Shown here: one piece after another, positions 9,701-18,416 of the stretch
How positions within the stretch are numbered: position 1 is the first letter of the stretch
How the letters are laid out: each line of letters begins with the position of its first letter
From: an uncultured Draconibacterium sp.
GTDB lineage: Bacteria; Bacteroidota; Bacteroidia; Bacteroidales; Prolixibacteraceae
Length of the DNA stretch: 64,000 nucleotides
Assembly: GCF_963676735.1 (NCBI RefSeq)
Contig: NZ_OY781464.1
Span: forward strand, 4,497,001 to 4,561,000
Direction: 5' to 3'
The notes under the pieces: generated by a model
What the model was told of the DNA's origin: nothing
The model's input: the letters and a program-made list of their open reading frames with translations, nothing else
The model's database searches: none
Made by a program: the position numbers and the translations under genes

Positions 9701-10040
9701 AGCAAAAGAAACATTCAAAAAAATTGATGATTTGTTGGAGCAAAACAGAAAAGAAATTATGAATCGTTCAATAAATGCCCAAACTATTGCCCGTCAAAAC
9801 CTCATTACAACTCGTTTACTTGAAGCCGAAAAGGCTGAAATGGAAAGAGAGTTTGAAGATAAAAGAGAATCGGAAAGTGCCGAGGATTTCTACAGTAACC
9901 CTGTGAAATTTTTTGAGTATAAAGAAAAAGAAAACTTTTCAATTGAATACTTGAATAAGAATTCGCATTCTTTAACAAATTTCTATAACAAGAAATACAA
10001 GAAATATATAAATAAAATACAAAATCAGAGTGAATTGTAA
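6753..10040 (+). CDS. DUF4175-like giant coiled-coil membrane protein
   Basis: About 1095 residues. The reading frame opens at a TTG at 6744, but ATG at 6753 is the likelier start. Three hydrophobic segments occur at about residues 20-45, 50-75 and 150-170, then a periplasmic beta-rich region (about 190-490), then a very long charged coiled coil (about 500-740) and a region rich in Gln, Met and Asn (about 740-1040) with MQQMLDMNNMQQNQ-type stretches. This layout fits the DUF4175 family of Bacteroidota and some Proteobacteria, whose function is not established. It overlaps the next gene by 11 bases and heads the transcript leading to ybeY, mnmG and uvrC. A mechanical or envelope-scaffold role is only a guess from the coiled coil. 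Confidence 0.75.
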   Translation: MTENFNILVNKLNAFRLRYNLYRLLRGLIVVLVLLISLYTVFSVVEYYIYLPVQVRKIVFFGYLIFACLLSIQFIFLPLFRLIHIFKPIDLKSSGELIQQHFVEIKDKLLNILELSDLNDNQYSNDLLLASIDQKIKELKVFNFNEAVQYKNALNIFIYLIMSILMVLSILAYNKNILTESTERLVHYNQEFVKPAPFTFSLLNTTLQVKKGDLFILQISTEGKEIPQIVYVNIEGNNYLMKTLNPGKYEFEMASVIHPVQFYFTDLKYKSDSYHLQVLPKPGINSFTVEVIPPKYTLNENLSLQNIGDLQVPCGTMVKWQFQGIDVDSLSLVLNDSVKVGTIKSDTGFELSKRFYKSTDYNVFIQNKITEPELALSYHIEVIPDIYPDIEVVRLEDSTRLTRFFFKGLIGDDYGFSSLNFHYNVDNRDTAIALPVNKNLSDQEFYYSFDFNEINSKEPVSYYFSVTDNDAVNGFKTTTSNSYSFVFPDRDELFANEKEQFNNLEHMLTESQQLARDIQKDLKNLQIKNMDTNVSEWEKSQMVNDIVQKQNQLEKLYDKIKQDNEKLNNYLNSFNNNSEDIIDKQKQIEQLLEEVFTDELRELMEEFNKLAEEFDSKKLNQLSRNMDVTMDDLQKQLDRNLEMLKKFKVEQKLQELVDEMNKMASEEENMAKEIDENKNFEEINERVGEHQKNIKELEKRLSETLEMNKELEKPVGFDDFKEEFDELEKSTEESKENLGKKNRKKSGSSLQKTSEQMKNMAFAMQQMLDMNNMQQNQENIQNLRQILSNLILLSFNQEDVLSGLGGISAKDPRLNELNQQQKRIADQSKIVRDSLYALAMRTPQITSTINNELVTLEINLTKAGDQLEEALFPQARSSQQFVITATNNLALLLNESLEQLEKQQANSKPGDQQCENPGQGGNGMNNLKESSESIKQQLQKMIEQMKNGNSQGLSKQMGQSLMQHEMMQQMLRELMNNGTVGSEAKETFKKIDDLLEQNRKEIMNRSINAQTIARQNLITTRLLEAEKAEMEREFEDKRESESAEDFYSNPVKFFEYKEKENFSIEYLNKNSHSLTNFYNKKYKKYINKIQNQSEL

Positions 10041-10440
10041 TCCGTCTAACATATTAATAATAAGATCGGTAAAAACTGAAATTTATAAGGTCGAAAAATT
10101 TATTAAAGATATTTTCTCTTATCATAATTTTACCGATAAATGTTTTAATACTGTTTTCCTTTGTATTTCAGAAGCAACCACAAATTCAATCGTGCATGGT
10201 AATAAGGAAGATCACAAAAAAAAGGTTGAATTAAACGTAGATTGCGAACGAAACTTAATAAAAGTATGCATTACTGATGAAGGCGAAGGTTTTGATACGG
10301 ATAATATCCCGGATCCTACGGAACAGGAAAATCTGCTGAAAGAAACCGGCCGCGGTATTCATATTATAAAAACCATCGCACAAAATGTTTGTTATAACGA
10401 TAAAGGTAACAGTATTAGTTTCGAAATCTTCTGTAAATGA
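10030..10440 (+). CDS. Anti-sigma-factor-type ATP-binding protein (RsbW/SpoIIAB-like HATPase)
   Basis: 136 residues of a GHKL ATPase domain without dimerization or receiver parts. The N box is EATTNSIVHGN (residues about 46-56), the G1 box is DEGEGFD near 83, and the G2 box is GRGIHIIK near 107. Such stand-alone domains usually act as serine kinases on anti-anti-sigma proteins or bind sigma factors. The start is GTG at 10030, inside the end of the DUF4175-like gene; no ATG is available in frame. The stop overlaps the ATG of ybeY (ATGA), so translation is probably coupled. No STAS-domain partner is in the window. Confidence 0.85.
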   Translation: MNCNPSNILIIRSVKTEIYKVEKFIKDIFSYHNFTDKCFNTVFLCISEATTNSIVHGNKEDHKKKVELNVDCERNLIKVCITDEGEGFDTDNIPDPTEQENLLKETGRGIHIIKTIAQNVCYNDKGNSISFEIFCK

Positions 10441-10874
10441 AATCAATAACTTTTTATTTTGAGGATATTAAACCTTTAGATTTGAAAGAAAAATCAATAT
10501 TAAAAGGTTTGAAATTGATTATTGAGGATAAAAATTGTGAAGCAGGTGAAATAAGTGTGATTTTTTGTTCTGACGACTATTTACTCGAAATGAATAAGAC
10601 CTATCTTAATCATGATTATTACACTGATATCATCACTTTTGATTATGTAGATAAAAATGTAATTTCGGGCGATTTATTTATAAGTACAGACAGGGTAAAG
10701 GAAAATGCTGAAGGAATAGGTTCAACTTTTACCAAGGAATTGTATCGTGTTGTTTTTCATGGTGTTTTACACCTTGTTGGATACAAAGATAAAACGGATG
10801 AAGAACAAAAGGAAATGACAAAAATGGAAGATTATTACCTGTCGAAAATAGATTTTAATGGTGTAGAGGTATGA
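10437..10874 (+). CDS. ybeY: Endoribonuclease YbeY (16S rRNA 3'-end maturation)
   Basis: 145 residues of the UPF0054 metalloprotease-like fold. It helps mature the 16S rRNA 3' end and takes part in ribosome quality control. The zinc motif reads HGVLHLVGYKDKT (near residues 109-121): two of the three usual histidines (H-G-x-L-H-L-x-G-Y-D-H) are present and the third is missing at its usual place. To my recollection related Bacteroidota sequences also show GYKDKT here, so this looks like a lineage variant, not a broken gene. Four-base overlaps join it to the gene before (ATGA) and to mnmG after. Confidence 0.9.
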   Translation: MKSITFYFEDIKPLDLKEKSILKGLKLIIEDKNCEAGEISVIFCSDDYLLEMNKTYLNHDYYTDIITFDYVDKNVISGDLFISTDRVKENAEGIGSTFTKELYRVVFHGVLHLVGYKDKTDEEQKEMTKMEDYYLSKIDFNGVEV

Positions 10875-12751
10875 TGGAAAAATACGATGTTATAGTTGTT
10901 GGGGGAGGACACGCCGGATGCGAAGCAGCTACAGCTGCCGCTAATTTAGGATCGAAAACTTTGCTAATTACGATGGATATGACCAAATATGGTCAGATGT
11001 CATGTAATCCTGCCATGGGAGGTATTGCAAAGGGGCAAATTGTACGCGAAATTGATGCCTTAGGTGGCTTTTCCGGTATTATTGCTGATAAAACGACCAT
11101 ACAGTTCCGAATGCTTAATAAATCCAAAGGACCAGCAATGTGGAGTCCTCGTGCACAAAACGATCGGTTCCGTTTTGTTGAAGAATGGCGAAATATACTT
11201 GAAAATACTAATAATCTGGATTTGTGGCAAGACGCTGTAATACAGTTAATAATAGAAAATAATAAGGTAACAGGAGTTAAAACTAAAATAGGAATAAGTT
11301 TTAGTTCGAAAACGGTTATTTTAACAAATGGCACCTTCTTAAATGGATTAATGCATATAGGCCAGGAAAAAATAAAAGGTGGCCGAATTGGTGAAGCCGC
11401 TTCCTATAATATTTCAGAACAATTGTTGGAAGCAGGTTTTAAAACCGGTAGAATGAAAACAGGTACACCTGTTAGAATAGACGGTAGAACGATTAATTTC
11501 GAAAAATTAACGGAGCAAAAAGGTGAAGAGGGACATTATAAATTCTCTTATTTACCCGGTACTAAAAGCACATTAAAACAACGATCGTGTTGGATTACTC
11601 ACACTAGTATGGATGTACACGATGAATTGTCAAAAGGGTTTGAAGATTCGCCAATGTTTGATGGTACCATTCAAAGCACAGGACCCAGGTATTGCCCGAG
11701 TATAGAATCAAAACTTGTCACCTTTGCTGAAAAAGAAAAACATCAATTATTTTTGGAGCCGGAAGGTGAGAATACTATTGAATACTATTTGAATGGTTTT
11801 TCTTCGTCTTTACCCTGGCAGGTGCAACTAACAGCACTGCACAAAATTGAAGGATTGGAAAATGCCAAAATTTTCAGGCCGGGTTATGCCATAGAGTACG
11901 ATTATTTCGATCCTACCCAACTTAACCATACCCTGGAAACTAAAATACTTAAAAACCTTTATTTTGCTGGCCAAATAAACGGAACAACCGGTTATGAAGA
12001 AGCAGGTGCACAGGGTATTATGGCCGGAATTAATGCACATTTAAATTGTGCAGGTAATAAAGAGCCTTTTATTTTAAAACGTAACGAGGCTTATATTGGT
12101 GTTTTAATTGATGATTTGGTTACGAAAGGTGTGGATGAACCATATAGGATGTTTACGAGCCGGGCTGAATTTAGAATTTTGCTGCGTCAGGATAATGCTG
12201 ATATTCGTTTAACTGAAAAAGCGTATAAATTAGGTCTTGCTACTCTGGATCGTTTAAATCTGTTACAACAAAAAACTGCATTAATTCAGCAAATCATCGA
12301 TTTTACAAAAGATTTTTCGGTTAAGCCAAGGTTTGTAAATCAGTTACTTACGCAAAAAGGAACCAGCGAATTGAAACAAGGCGTAAAATTATTCGACCTT
12401 GTTTTACGTCCTCAGATTTCAATATTTGACTTAATTGAAGTCATTACCCCGTTTCAACGATTTCTGGAGTGTATACCCGAGGAACGAAAGATTGAAATTA
12501 TTGAAGGTGCAGAAATATCTATAAAATATGAAGGTTATATAAACCGCGAAAAGTTGTTTGCAGAAAAACTCAACAAATTTGAAGATATTAATATCGAAAA
12601 TAAATTTAATTATAGTGAATTAAAATCAATATCAACAGAAGCCCGCCAAAAGTTGGAAAAAATAAATCCAAAAACTATTGGTCAGGCTAAACGCATTTCT
12701 GGAGTTTCTCCAGCCGATATAAATGTACTTCTGGTTTTATTGGGGCGTTAA
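10871..12751 (+). CDS. mnmG: tRNA uridine-5-carboxymethylaminomethyl modification enzyme MnmG (GidA)
   Basis: 626 residues. FAD-binding Rossmann motif VVGGGHAGCEAA at residues 9-20, GidA signatures GPRYCPSIE near 276 and GQINGTTGYEEAGAQG near 366, and the C-terminal helical domain ending in SGVSPADINVLLVLL. With MnmE it installs the cmnm5 group at wobble U34 of certain tRNAs. Start is the ATG at 10871, overlapping the stop of ybeY; a second ATG follows at once at 10874. A parS-like site begins one base after its stop codon, and gidA is often found near bacterial replication origins. Confidence 0.97.
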   Translation: MMEKYDVIVVGGGHAGCEAATAAANLGSKTLLITMDMTKYGQMSCNPAMGGIAKGQIVREIDALGGFSGIIADKTTIQFRMLNKSKGPAMWSPRAQNDRFRFVEEWRNILENTNNLDLWQDAVIQLIIENNKVTGVKTKIGISFSSKTVILTNGTFLNGLMHIGQEKIKGGRIGEAASYNISEQLLEAGFKTGRMKTGTPVRIDGRTINFEKLTEQKGEEGHYKFSYLPGTKSTLKQRSCWITHTSMDVHDELSKGFEDSPMFDGTIQSTGPRYCPSIESKLVTFAEKEKHQLFLEPEGENTIEYYLNGFSSSLPWQVQLTALHKIEGLENAKIFRPGYAIEYDYFDPTQLNHTLETKILKNLYFAGQINGTTGYEEAGAQGIMAGINAHLNCAGNKEPFILKRNEAYIGVLIDDLVTKGVDEPYRMFTSRAEFRILLRQDNADIRLTEKAYKLGLATLDRLNLLQQKTALIQQIIDFTKDFSVKPRFVNQLLTQKGTSELKQGVKLFDLVLRPQISIFDLIEVITPFQRFLECIPEERKIEIIEGAEISIKYEGYINREKLFAEKLNKFEDINIENKFNYSELKSISTEARQKLEKINPKTIGQAKRISGVSPADINVLLVLLGR

Positions 12752-12767
12752 TGTTTCACGTGGAACA
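12752..12767. promoter_or_regulatory. parS site (ParB binding), full match
   Basis: The 16-mer TGTTTCACGTGGAACA is the exact reverse complement of the Bacillus-type parS TGTTCCACGTGAAACA. It lies in the 27-base gap between mnmG and apt. ParB/Spo0J loads at such sites to organize and segregate the origin region. Two further, less perfect copies occur at 17301 and 18977. Confidence 0.88.
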
Positions 12768-12778
12768 AATAAGTTAAA

Positions 12779-13297
12779 ATGGATTTAAAAAAAGAAATAA
12801 GAGAAATTCCTGATTATCCTAAAAAAGGAATAAGTTTTAAAGATGTAACAACCTTGTTTAAGAATAAAAATGCAATGCGGTATGTTACGGATGTAATTAG
12901 TGACAATTTTAAAACAAAAGGAATTACAAAAGTTGTTGGGCTCGAGGCACGGGGTTTTGTTTTTGGCGGAGCAATAGCCAATAAATTGGATGCCGGTTTT
13001 GTTCCGGTGCGTAAAAAAGGAAAGCTTCCGGGTGATGTTGTAAACGAATCATATGAGCTGGAGTATGGTGTTGATAGTGTTGAAATGCATGCCGATGCCC
13101 TTGATGGTAGTGATGTGGTTTTAATACATGATGATTTGTTGGCTACAGGAGGAACTGCTGTTGCAGCGCTGAATTTGGTCAAAAAATGTGGTGTGAAAAA
13201 TGTGTATTTTAGTTTTATTTGCGACCTCGAATTTATCGAAACACCCAATAAAATTTTATTAAAAGAATACGAAACCCAGGTATTGGTAAAATATTAG
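12779..13297 (+). CDS. apt: Adenine phosphoribosyltransferase
   Basis: 172 residues, normal for Apt, which salvages adenine to AMP using PRPP. Marks are IPDYPKKGISFKDVTTL near the N-terminus (residues 10-26), GLEARGFVFG near 58, the flexible-loop region RKKGKLPG near 80, and the PRPP-binding loop VLIHDDLLATGGTAVA near 113-128. It sits in the plus-strand operon between mnmG and uvrC; uvrC starts 3 bases after its stop. Confidence 0.95.
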   Translation: MDLKKEIREIPDYPKKGISFKDVTTLFKNKNAMRYVTDVISDNFKTKGITKVVGLEARGFVFGGAIANKLDAGFVPVRKKGKLPGDVVNESYELEYGVDSVEMHADALDGSDVVLIHDDLLATGGTAVAALNLVKKCGVKNVYFSFICDLEFIETPNKILLKEYETQVLVKY

Positions 13298-13300
13298 TAT

Positions 13301-15124
13301 TTGAAATATAAAACGGTAAATAAGAATATTGATTATTTAAAATCGCTTATATCGGTTTTGCCGAATAAGCCTGGTATTTACCAGTATCTCGATCAGTCGA
13401 ATACTATAATTTATATCGGTAAAGCAAAGGACCTGCGAAAGCGGGTTTCTTCGTATTTTACAAAAAATCATGAGCACAGGAAGACAGCACTGCTGGTGCG
13501 AAATATTACCGATATAAAACACATGGTGGTTCAGAGCGAACAAGATGCGTTGCTTCTGGAAAATAACTTGATTAAAAAGTATCAGCCACGCTACAATATT
13601 CGACTGAAAGACGATAAAAGTTATCCTTGGATATGTATAAAAAACGAGGCATTCCCACGCGTTTTCAAAACAAGGAATCTTGTTCGCGACGGATCTAGGT
13701 ATTTTGGTCCATACACATCAATTTATACGGTTAGAACCTTGCTCGAACTGTTTAAGTCGGAGTATAAATTGCGTACCTGTAATTATAATTTATCAAAAGA
13801 AAATATCGAATCAGGAAAATATAAGGTTTGTTTAGAGTATCATATAGGTAATTGCAAGGGGCCGTGCGAAGGGCATATTTCTGAACAAGAATACCAGAAG
13901 GGGATAGAAGATATTACTGACATTTTAAAAGGAAATATATCAGGTGTAATTAAGCACCTGGAAGATATGATGGCAGAAATGTCGGCTAATCTGAATTTTG
14001 AGGAAGCTATGCTGCTCAAAGAAAAATATGATTCGCTAAAACGCTATCAAAGTCGATCAACAGTGGTGTCACCGGTTATAACCGATGTGGATGTTTATTC
14101 TATTGAAGAGGATGAAAAATTTGCATTTATTAATTACCTGAAAATCATTAAGGGAGCTATTATTCAAACTTTTACATTGGAAATTAAGAAAGGTTTAGAT
14201 GAAACAACTGAAGAATTATTGTTGGCAGGTATTATTGAAATCAGGCAGAAGGTATTTAGTAATGCTCGTGAGATTTTGGTTCCGTTTAAGCTCGACAATG
14301 TAATAGAAAATGTAGTGTTCCGGGTGCCAAAAAGAGGTGATAAAAAAGAATTACTGGATTTATCAAAACGAAATGCCAAGTATTTTCGACTTGAAAAAGA
14401 TAAGCAGGCCGTGCTTAAAAATCCTAATATTCGAACTGATCGGATATTGAATACCATTAAAAAAGATTTACAGTTAAAAGAATTACCTGAACGTATTGAG
14501 TGTTTTGACAATAGTAATTTGCAGGGAACTAACCCTGTGGCAGCGTGTGTAGTTTTTAAAAATGCAAAACCTGCAAAAAAAGAATACCGGCATTTTAATA
14601 TTAAAACTGTTGAAGGACCAAATGATTTTGCCTCGATGGAGGAAGTTGTTTTCCGACGTTACAAGCGATTAACGGAAGAAAATAAACCCTTACCACACCT
14701 GATAGTGGTAGATGGTGGTAAAGGTCAGTTATCAGCCACCATGAAAGCCATTGATAAACTTAATTTACGTGGTAAAATATCGGTTATTGGCATTGCAAAA
14801 AGGTTGGAAGAAATCTACTTTCCGGGTGATTCGGTACCCATTTACATCAATAAAAATTCGGAAACTTTAAAAGTTATTCAACATTTAAGAGACGAGGCGC
14901 ATCGCTTCGGTATAACTTTTCATCGCGATAAACGGTCGAAAGCTTTCATTTCATCAGAGTTAAACAGTATTGATGGAGTGGGGGAGAAGACAACAGAAAA
15001 ATTATTAAAGGATTTTAAATCGGTTAAGCAGGTAAAACAGCAAAAGTTAGAGGCGCTTGAAAGTTCTATTGGAAAAGCAAAGGCCCGGATTGTTTTCGAT
15101 TATTTTCAAAAAAGCCAAAAATGA
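13301..15124 (+). CDS. uvrC: UvrABC system protein C
   Basis: 607 residues. The N-terminal GIY-YIG nuclease (NKPGIYQYLDQSNTIIYIGK, residues about 22-41) makes the 3' cut. A cysteine-containing segment and UVR motif (about 200-235) follow, then the RNase H-like domain for the 5' cut (FDNSNLQGTNPVAACVVF near 405; VVDGGKGQL near 470) and a C-terminal helix-hairpin-helix (SIDGVGEKTTEKLL). The start is TTG at 13301; no ATG lies near, and the frame reaches the GIY motif only with this start. The ATG of mnmA overlaps its stop. Confidence 0.95.
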   Translation: MKYKTVNKNIDYLKSLISVLPNKPGIYQYLDQSNTIIYIGKAKDLRKRVSSYFTKNHEHRKTALLVRNITDIKHMVVQSEQDALLLENNLIKKYQPRYNIRLKDDKSYPWICIKNEAFPRVFKTRNLVRDGSRYFGPYTSIYTVRTLLELFKSEYKLRTCNYNLSKENIESGKYKVCLEYHIGNCKGPCEGHISEQEYQKGIEDITDILKGNISGVIKHLEDMMAEMSANLNFEEAMLLKEKYDSLKRYQSRSTVVSPVITDVDVYSIEEDEKFAFINYLKIIKGAIIQTFTLEIKKGLDETTEELLLAGIIEIRQKVFSNAREILVPFKLDNVIENVVFRVPKRGDKKELLDLSKRNAKYFRLEKDKQAVLKNPNIRTDRILNTIKKDLQLKELPERIECFDNSNLQGTNPVAACVVFKNAKPAKKEYRHFNIKTVEGPNDFASMEEVVFRRYKRLTEENKPLPHLIVVDGGKGQLSATMKAIDKLNLRGKISVIGIAKRLEEIYFPGDSVPIYINKNSETLKVIQHLRDEAHRFGITFHRDKRSKAFISSELNSIDGVGEKTTEKLLKDFKSVKQVKQQKLEALESSIGKAKARIVFDYFQKSQK

Positions 15125-16170
15125 ATAAGCGAGTCTTGTTGGGTATGAGTGGTGGAATTGATAGTTCTGTTGCAGCAATGTTATTACAGGAGCAGGGTTA
15201 TACCCTAATTGGGATTACATTTATTTTTAGTGGTACCGATGCGGATAATCACCATTTTTTAAATGATGCGCGAACGCTTGCAAGGCACCTTAATATTGAA
15301 CATTTAACTATTGATTTAAGAGCAGAATTTGAAGAAATTGTTGTTCGGTATTTTATAAAGGAGTATACCAAGGGAAATACACCCTTTCCGTGTGCCTATT
15401 GTAACCCTGTTTTAAAATTCCACTATTTAAATAAGTATGCAGTTGAGTATAAATGTAACTACATTGCAACCGGACATTACGTTAGAACTGGCTACTTCAA
15501 CCAAAAAAAATATTTGTACCAGGGATTGGATCCCGATAAAGATCAGGCATTTTTTCTTTGGGGTTTAAAACGTGAAATTGTTGATAAACTTATTTTTCCT
15601 TTAGGCGAATTTAACAAAATTCAAATCAGATCGATTGCAAAAGAAAAAGGCTTTTATGCTCTATCAGAAAAAAAGGATAGTCTCGGAATATGTTTTATTG
15701 AAGGAAATGATTATCGAAAATTTTTAGAAAAAAGAGGAGTAAAGTCAAAACCTGGAAATTTTGTCGACCCCGAAGGTAAGGTTTTGGGTAAACATCAGGG
15801 AATTTTTAACTACACCATTGGTCAACGGCGCGGTTTGGGTTTAAATTACAATTTTCCGCTTTTTGTGGCAGAAATTCGTCTAGATGACAATGAAATTGTA
15901 TTGGCAAAATACGAAGAATTATACCGAACAAAAATACTAATTGAAAACTATTATGTAATTGATAAAGAGATAGTTAAACAAGGTGTCGCCTTACATGTAA
16001 AAGTACGTTATCGATTGCAGTTAACCGCCTGTAAATTGAATATTTTAAGTGACACTGAGACTGAGGTCGAATTATTGGAGCCAGAAGCGATGATTGCACC
16101 CGGGCAAACAGCTGTTTTGTTCCACGACGAACGTTTAATAGGTGGTGGGTTTATAAAATCATCGAAATAG
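15121..16170 (+). CDS. mnmA: tRNA-specific 2-thiouridylase MnmA
   Basis: 349 residues. It has the PP-loop GMSGGIDSSVAAMLL at residues 8-22, a catalytic cysteine region PFPCAYCNPVLKFHYL near 96-111 and the second cysteine in LGICFIEGNDYRKFL near 200. The enzyme adds sulfur at position 2 of U34 in Glu, Gln and Lys tRNAs. The CAYC spelling around the first cysteine differs from the common MCN; Bacteroidota often carry two MnmA-like genes and this may be one of such a pair. It pairs functionally with mnmG in the same operon, since both modify the wobble uridine. Its start overlaps uvrC by 4 bases. Confidence 0.88.
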   Translation: MNKRVLLGMSGGIDSSVAAMLLQEQGYTLIGITFIFSGTDADNHHFLNDARTLARHLNIEHLTIDLRAEFEEIVVRYFIKEYTKGNTPFPCAYCNPVLKFHYLNKYAVEYKCNYIATGHYVRTGYFNQKKYLYQGLDPDKDQAFFLWGLKREIVDKLIFPLGEFNKIQIRSIAKEKGFYALSEKKDSLGICFIEGNDYRKFLEKRGVKSKPGNFVDPEGKVLGKHQGIFNYTIGQRRGLGLNYNFPLFVAEIRLDDNEIVLAKYEELYRTKILIENYYVIDKEIVKQGVALHVKVRYRLQLTACKLNILSDTETEVELLEPEAMIAPGQTAVLFHDERLIGGGFIKSSK

Positions 16171-16281
16171 ATATGAGCTATTAAGAAGTAAAAATATTAG
16201 ATAGTATCAATTATAGACAATATCTAAAAGAATAGTAAAAATATAGAATTTATAAATAATAGATTAAATCAATAAAAAAAT

Positions 16282-17232
16282 TTAGAATGCGGGTCTGTGT
16301 TTATCATCCGGTTCTAATAAACCCAGATAGCTTCTAAAGCGCGATGGTGCAATTCTGTATTCTTCTACTGCCTTTTTTACTGCGCAGCCGGGTTCATGCG
16401 TATGCGAGCAATTATTATATTGGCAAAGCTCTGAAATTTTAAAAATTTCGATAAAATAGTGCGATATTTCCCAGGGTTCCATTTCCAAAACACCAAAAGC
16501 TTTTATTCCGGGGGTATCAATGATGTAACCACCAAAATTCAGTTTAAACAGCTCGGAATAAGTGGTGGTGTGTTTACCTGTTTTGTGTGAATCAGAAATT
16601 TCTTTGGTTTTTAAATTCAGGCCCGGTTGTATTAGGTTAATCAGTGTGGATTTACCTACCCCGCTATGGCCGTTTATTACATTTGTTTTGCCTTTTAAAG
16701 CCGCTTTAAACTCATCAATACCCGCACCACTTGTAGCTGATGTTTTAAGGCATCTATAGCCAATATTGCCGTAGATTTGCATGAGTAAGTCCATTTCTTC
16801 CGTTTCATCCTCGTTATAACGGTCGGTTTTATTAAAAACAATAAGAACCGGAATACGATACGCCTCGGCTGAAGCCAGGTAACGGTCGATAAATGTAGTA
16901 GTGGTAACGGGGTACTGCATAGTTACCACTAGAATAGCCTGATCGATATTGGCCGCAATTATATGAGCTTGTTTTGAAAGATTGATGGAACGGCGAATGA
17001 TGTAATTTTTTCGTTCGTGTATTTTTGTTATTAGTCCTATTTGCGCTTCATTTTCGTTGGCAGAGACGCTTTGCAGCTTAAATTCAACACGATCTCCCAC
17101 GGTAACAGGATTTGTATTCTTAATACCCTTAATGCGAAATTTACCCTTTATTTTACATTCATAGGTATTCCCTTTTTCATCTTCAACGGTATACCAGCTA
17201 CCGGTAGATTTTATAACTAAGCCTTCTTTCAA
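16282..17232 (-). CDS. rsgA: Ribosome small-subunit-dependent GTPase RsgA
   Basis: 316 residues. OB-fold at the N-terminus (GLVIKSTGSWYTVE, residues 4-17), then the circularly permuted GTPase domain with NKTD (G4, near 144), the P-loop GHSGVGKST near 188, DTPG (G3) near 236, and the C-terminal zinc knuckle CQYNNCSHTHEPGC near 270-283. RsgA helps mature the 30S subunit. The start is TTG at 17232, which gives the usual N-terminus; no ATG is near. A parS-like site and a terminator hairpin separate it from tdh upstream. Confidence 0.95.
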   Translation of the reverse strand: MKEGLVIKSTGSWYTVEDEKGNTYECKIKGKFRIKGIKNTNPVTVGDRVEFKLQSVSANENEAQIGLITKIHERKNYIIRRSINLSKQAHIIAANIDQAILVVTMQYPVTTTTFIDRYLASAEAYRIPVLIVFNKTDRYNEDETEEMDLLMQIYGNIGYRCLKTSATSGAGIDEFKAALKGKTNVINGHSGVGKSTLINLIQPGLNLKTKEISDSHKTGKHTTTYSELFKLNFGGYIIDTPGIKAFGVLEMEPWEISHYFIEIFKISELCQYNNCSHTHEPGCAVKKAVEEYRIAPSRFRSYLGLLEPDDKHRPAF

Positions 17233-17300
17233 TCTATATAATTTTTTGCAAAGGTAGTTTTTCTACTGTTTTTCAGGAAATTTACAGACTCACGAGTCAT

Positions 17301-17316
17301 TTTTTCACGTGGAACA
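17301..17316. promoter_or_regulatory. parS-like site, one mismatch
   Basis: TTTTTCACGTGGAACA differs from the copy at 12752 only at position 2. It lies between rsgA and tdh, outside any coding region. Confidence 0.75.
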
Positions 17317-17330
17317 ACACGAATAATTAA

Positions 17331-17368
17331 AAAAGCTACTGTTGTAATAAACATCAACAGTAGCTTTT
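17331..17368 (-). terminator. Rho-independent terminator downstream of tdh
   Basis: Perfect 14-base stem AAAAGCTACTGTTG / CAACAGTAGCTTTT with a 10-base loop, A/T runs at both ends. It starts about 20 bases after the tdh stop on the minus strand and precedes rsgA. Confidence 0.85.
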
Positions 17369-17387
17369 TAAATAAAAACGATCTGGA

Positions 17388-18416
17388 TTATTCCCAGTCC
17401 AGGATAATTTTTCCGCAGTTACCGGCTTCCATTATTTCAAATGCTTTTTGATAGTCGTCGGCTTTAAAACGGTGGGTAATTATTGGCGAAATATCAAGTC
17501 CTGTGGTCAGCATCATTTCCATGTGGTACCAGGTTTCGTACATTTCGCGGCCATAAATTCCTTTCAGCGTAAGGCCTTTAAAAATAAGTTTGCTCCAATT
17601 AATTTGGGTACTCTGTGGTAAAAGCCCCAGTAAACTTATTTTTCCACCGTTATACATGTGGTTAACCATGTCGTTAAAGGCTACGGGCGAGCCTGAGCAT
17701 TCCAATCCAATATCAAAACCACTTACCATATGATGCACTTGCATGGCCTCTTTTATGCTTTCTTTTGTAGGATCGATTACACGTGTTGCACCCATTTTTC
17801 GGGCTAAATCGCGCCGGTATTTGCTTAGGTCGGTGCCAATAATGTTGCGTGCGCCTGCAAATTTGCAGATTGCAGCGGCCATTGCTCCAATCGGTCCGCC
17901 AATGCCGGTAATCAATACATCTTCGCCTAAAAGAGGAAAAGATAAGGCAGTATGAGTTGCATTACCCAGTGGATCCATTATGGCCATCATTTCATCTGAA
18001 ATGCGTTCATCAACGTGTAACACATTTTTTGCCGGAACAGAAATGTATTCGGCAAAACCTCCGTTTCGGTTTACTCCAATGCCAATAGTATTGTCGCAAA
18101 TGTGTTGCCGTCCACGCCTGCAGTTTCGGCAAAACCCGCACGAGATATGACCTTCAACAGTAACGCGTTCGCCAACTTTTACACGGTCAACTTCCGAGCC
18201 AACTTCAACAACCGTTCCCATGTATTCGTGGCCGATAGTAACCGGTGTTTTTATAGTTTGCTGCGCCCATTCGTCCCATTTGTAAATATGCAAATCGGTG
18301 CCACAAACTGCCGATTTTTTTACTTTTAGCAAAATATCGTTTGGTCCAACTTTGGGCATTGGCACATCTTCCATCCAAATGCCTTTTTCTGGTTTACTTT
18401 TTACAATTGCTTTCAT
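17388..18416 (-). CDS. tdh: L-threonine 3-dehydrogenase
   Basis: 342 residues of the zinc-dependent medium-chain dehydrogenase family. Catalytic zinc ligands lie in AVCGTDLHIYKWDEW (residues about 36-50) and GHEYMG near 63; structural zinc cysteines are in CGFCRNCRRGRQHIC near 93-107; the NAD-binding turn is TGIGGPIGAMAA near 168. The KWDEW segment is typical of Tdh, which oxidizes threonine to 2-amino-3-ketobutyrate; the partner ligase Kbl is not in the window. Length matches the family. It is flanked by its own terminator and appears monocistronic. Confidence 0.92.
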   Translation of the reverse strand: MKAIVKSKPEKGIWMEDVPMPKVGPNDILLKVKKSAVCGTDLHIYKWDEWAQQTIKTPVTIGHEYMGTVVEVGSEVDRVKVGERVTVEGHISCGFCRNCRRGRQHICDNTIGIGVNRNGGFAEYISVPAKNVLHVDERISDEMMAIMDPLGNATHTALSFPLLGEDVLITGIGGPIGAMAAAICKFAGARNIIGTDLSKYRRDLARKMGATRVIDPTKESIKEAMQVHHMVSGFDIGLECSGSPVAFNDMVNHMYNGGKISLLGLLPQSTQINWSKLIFKGLTLKGIYGREMYETWYHMEMMLTTGLDISPIITHRFKADDYQKAFEIMEAGNCGKIILDWE

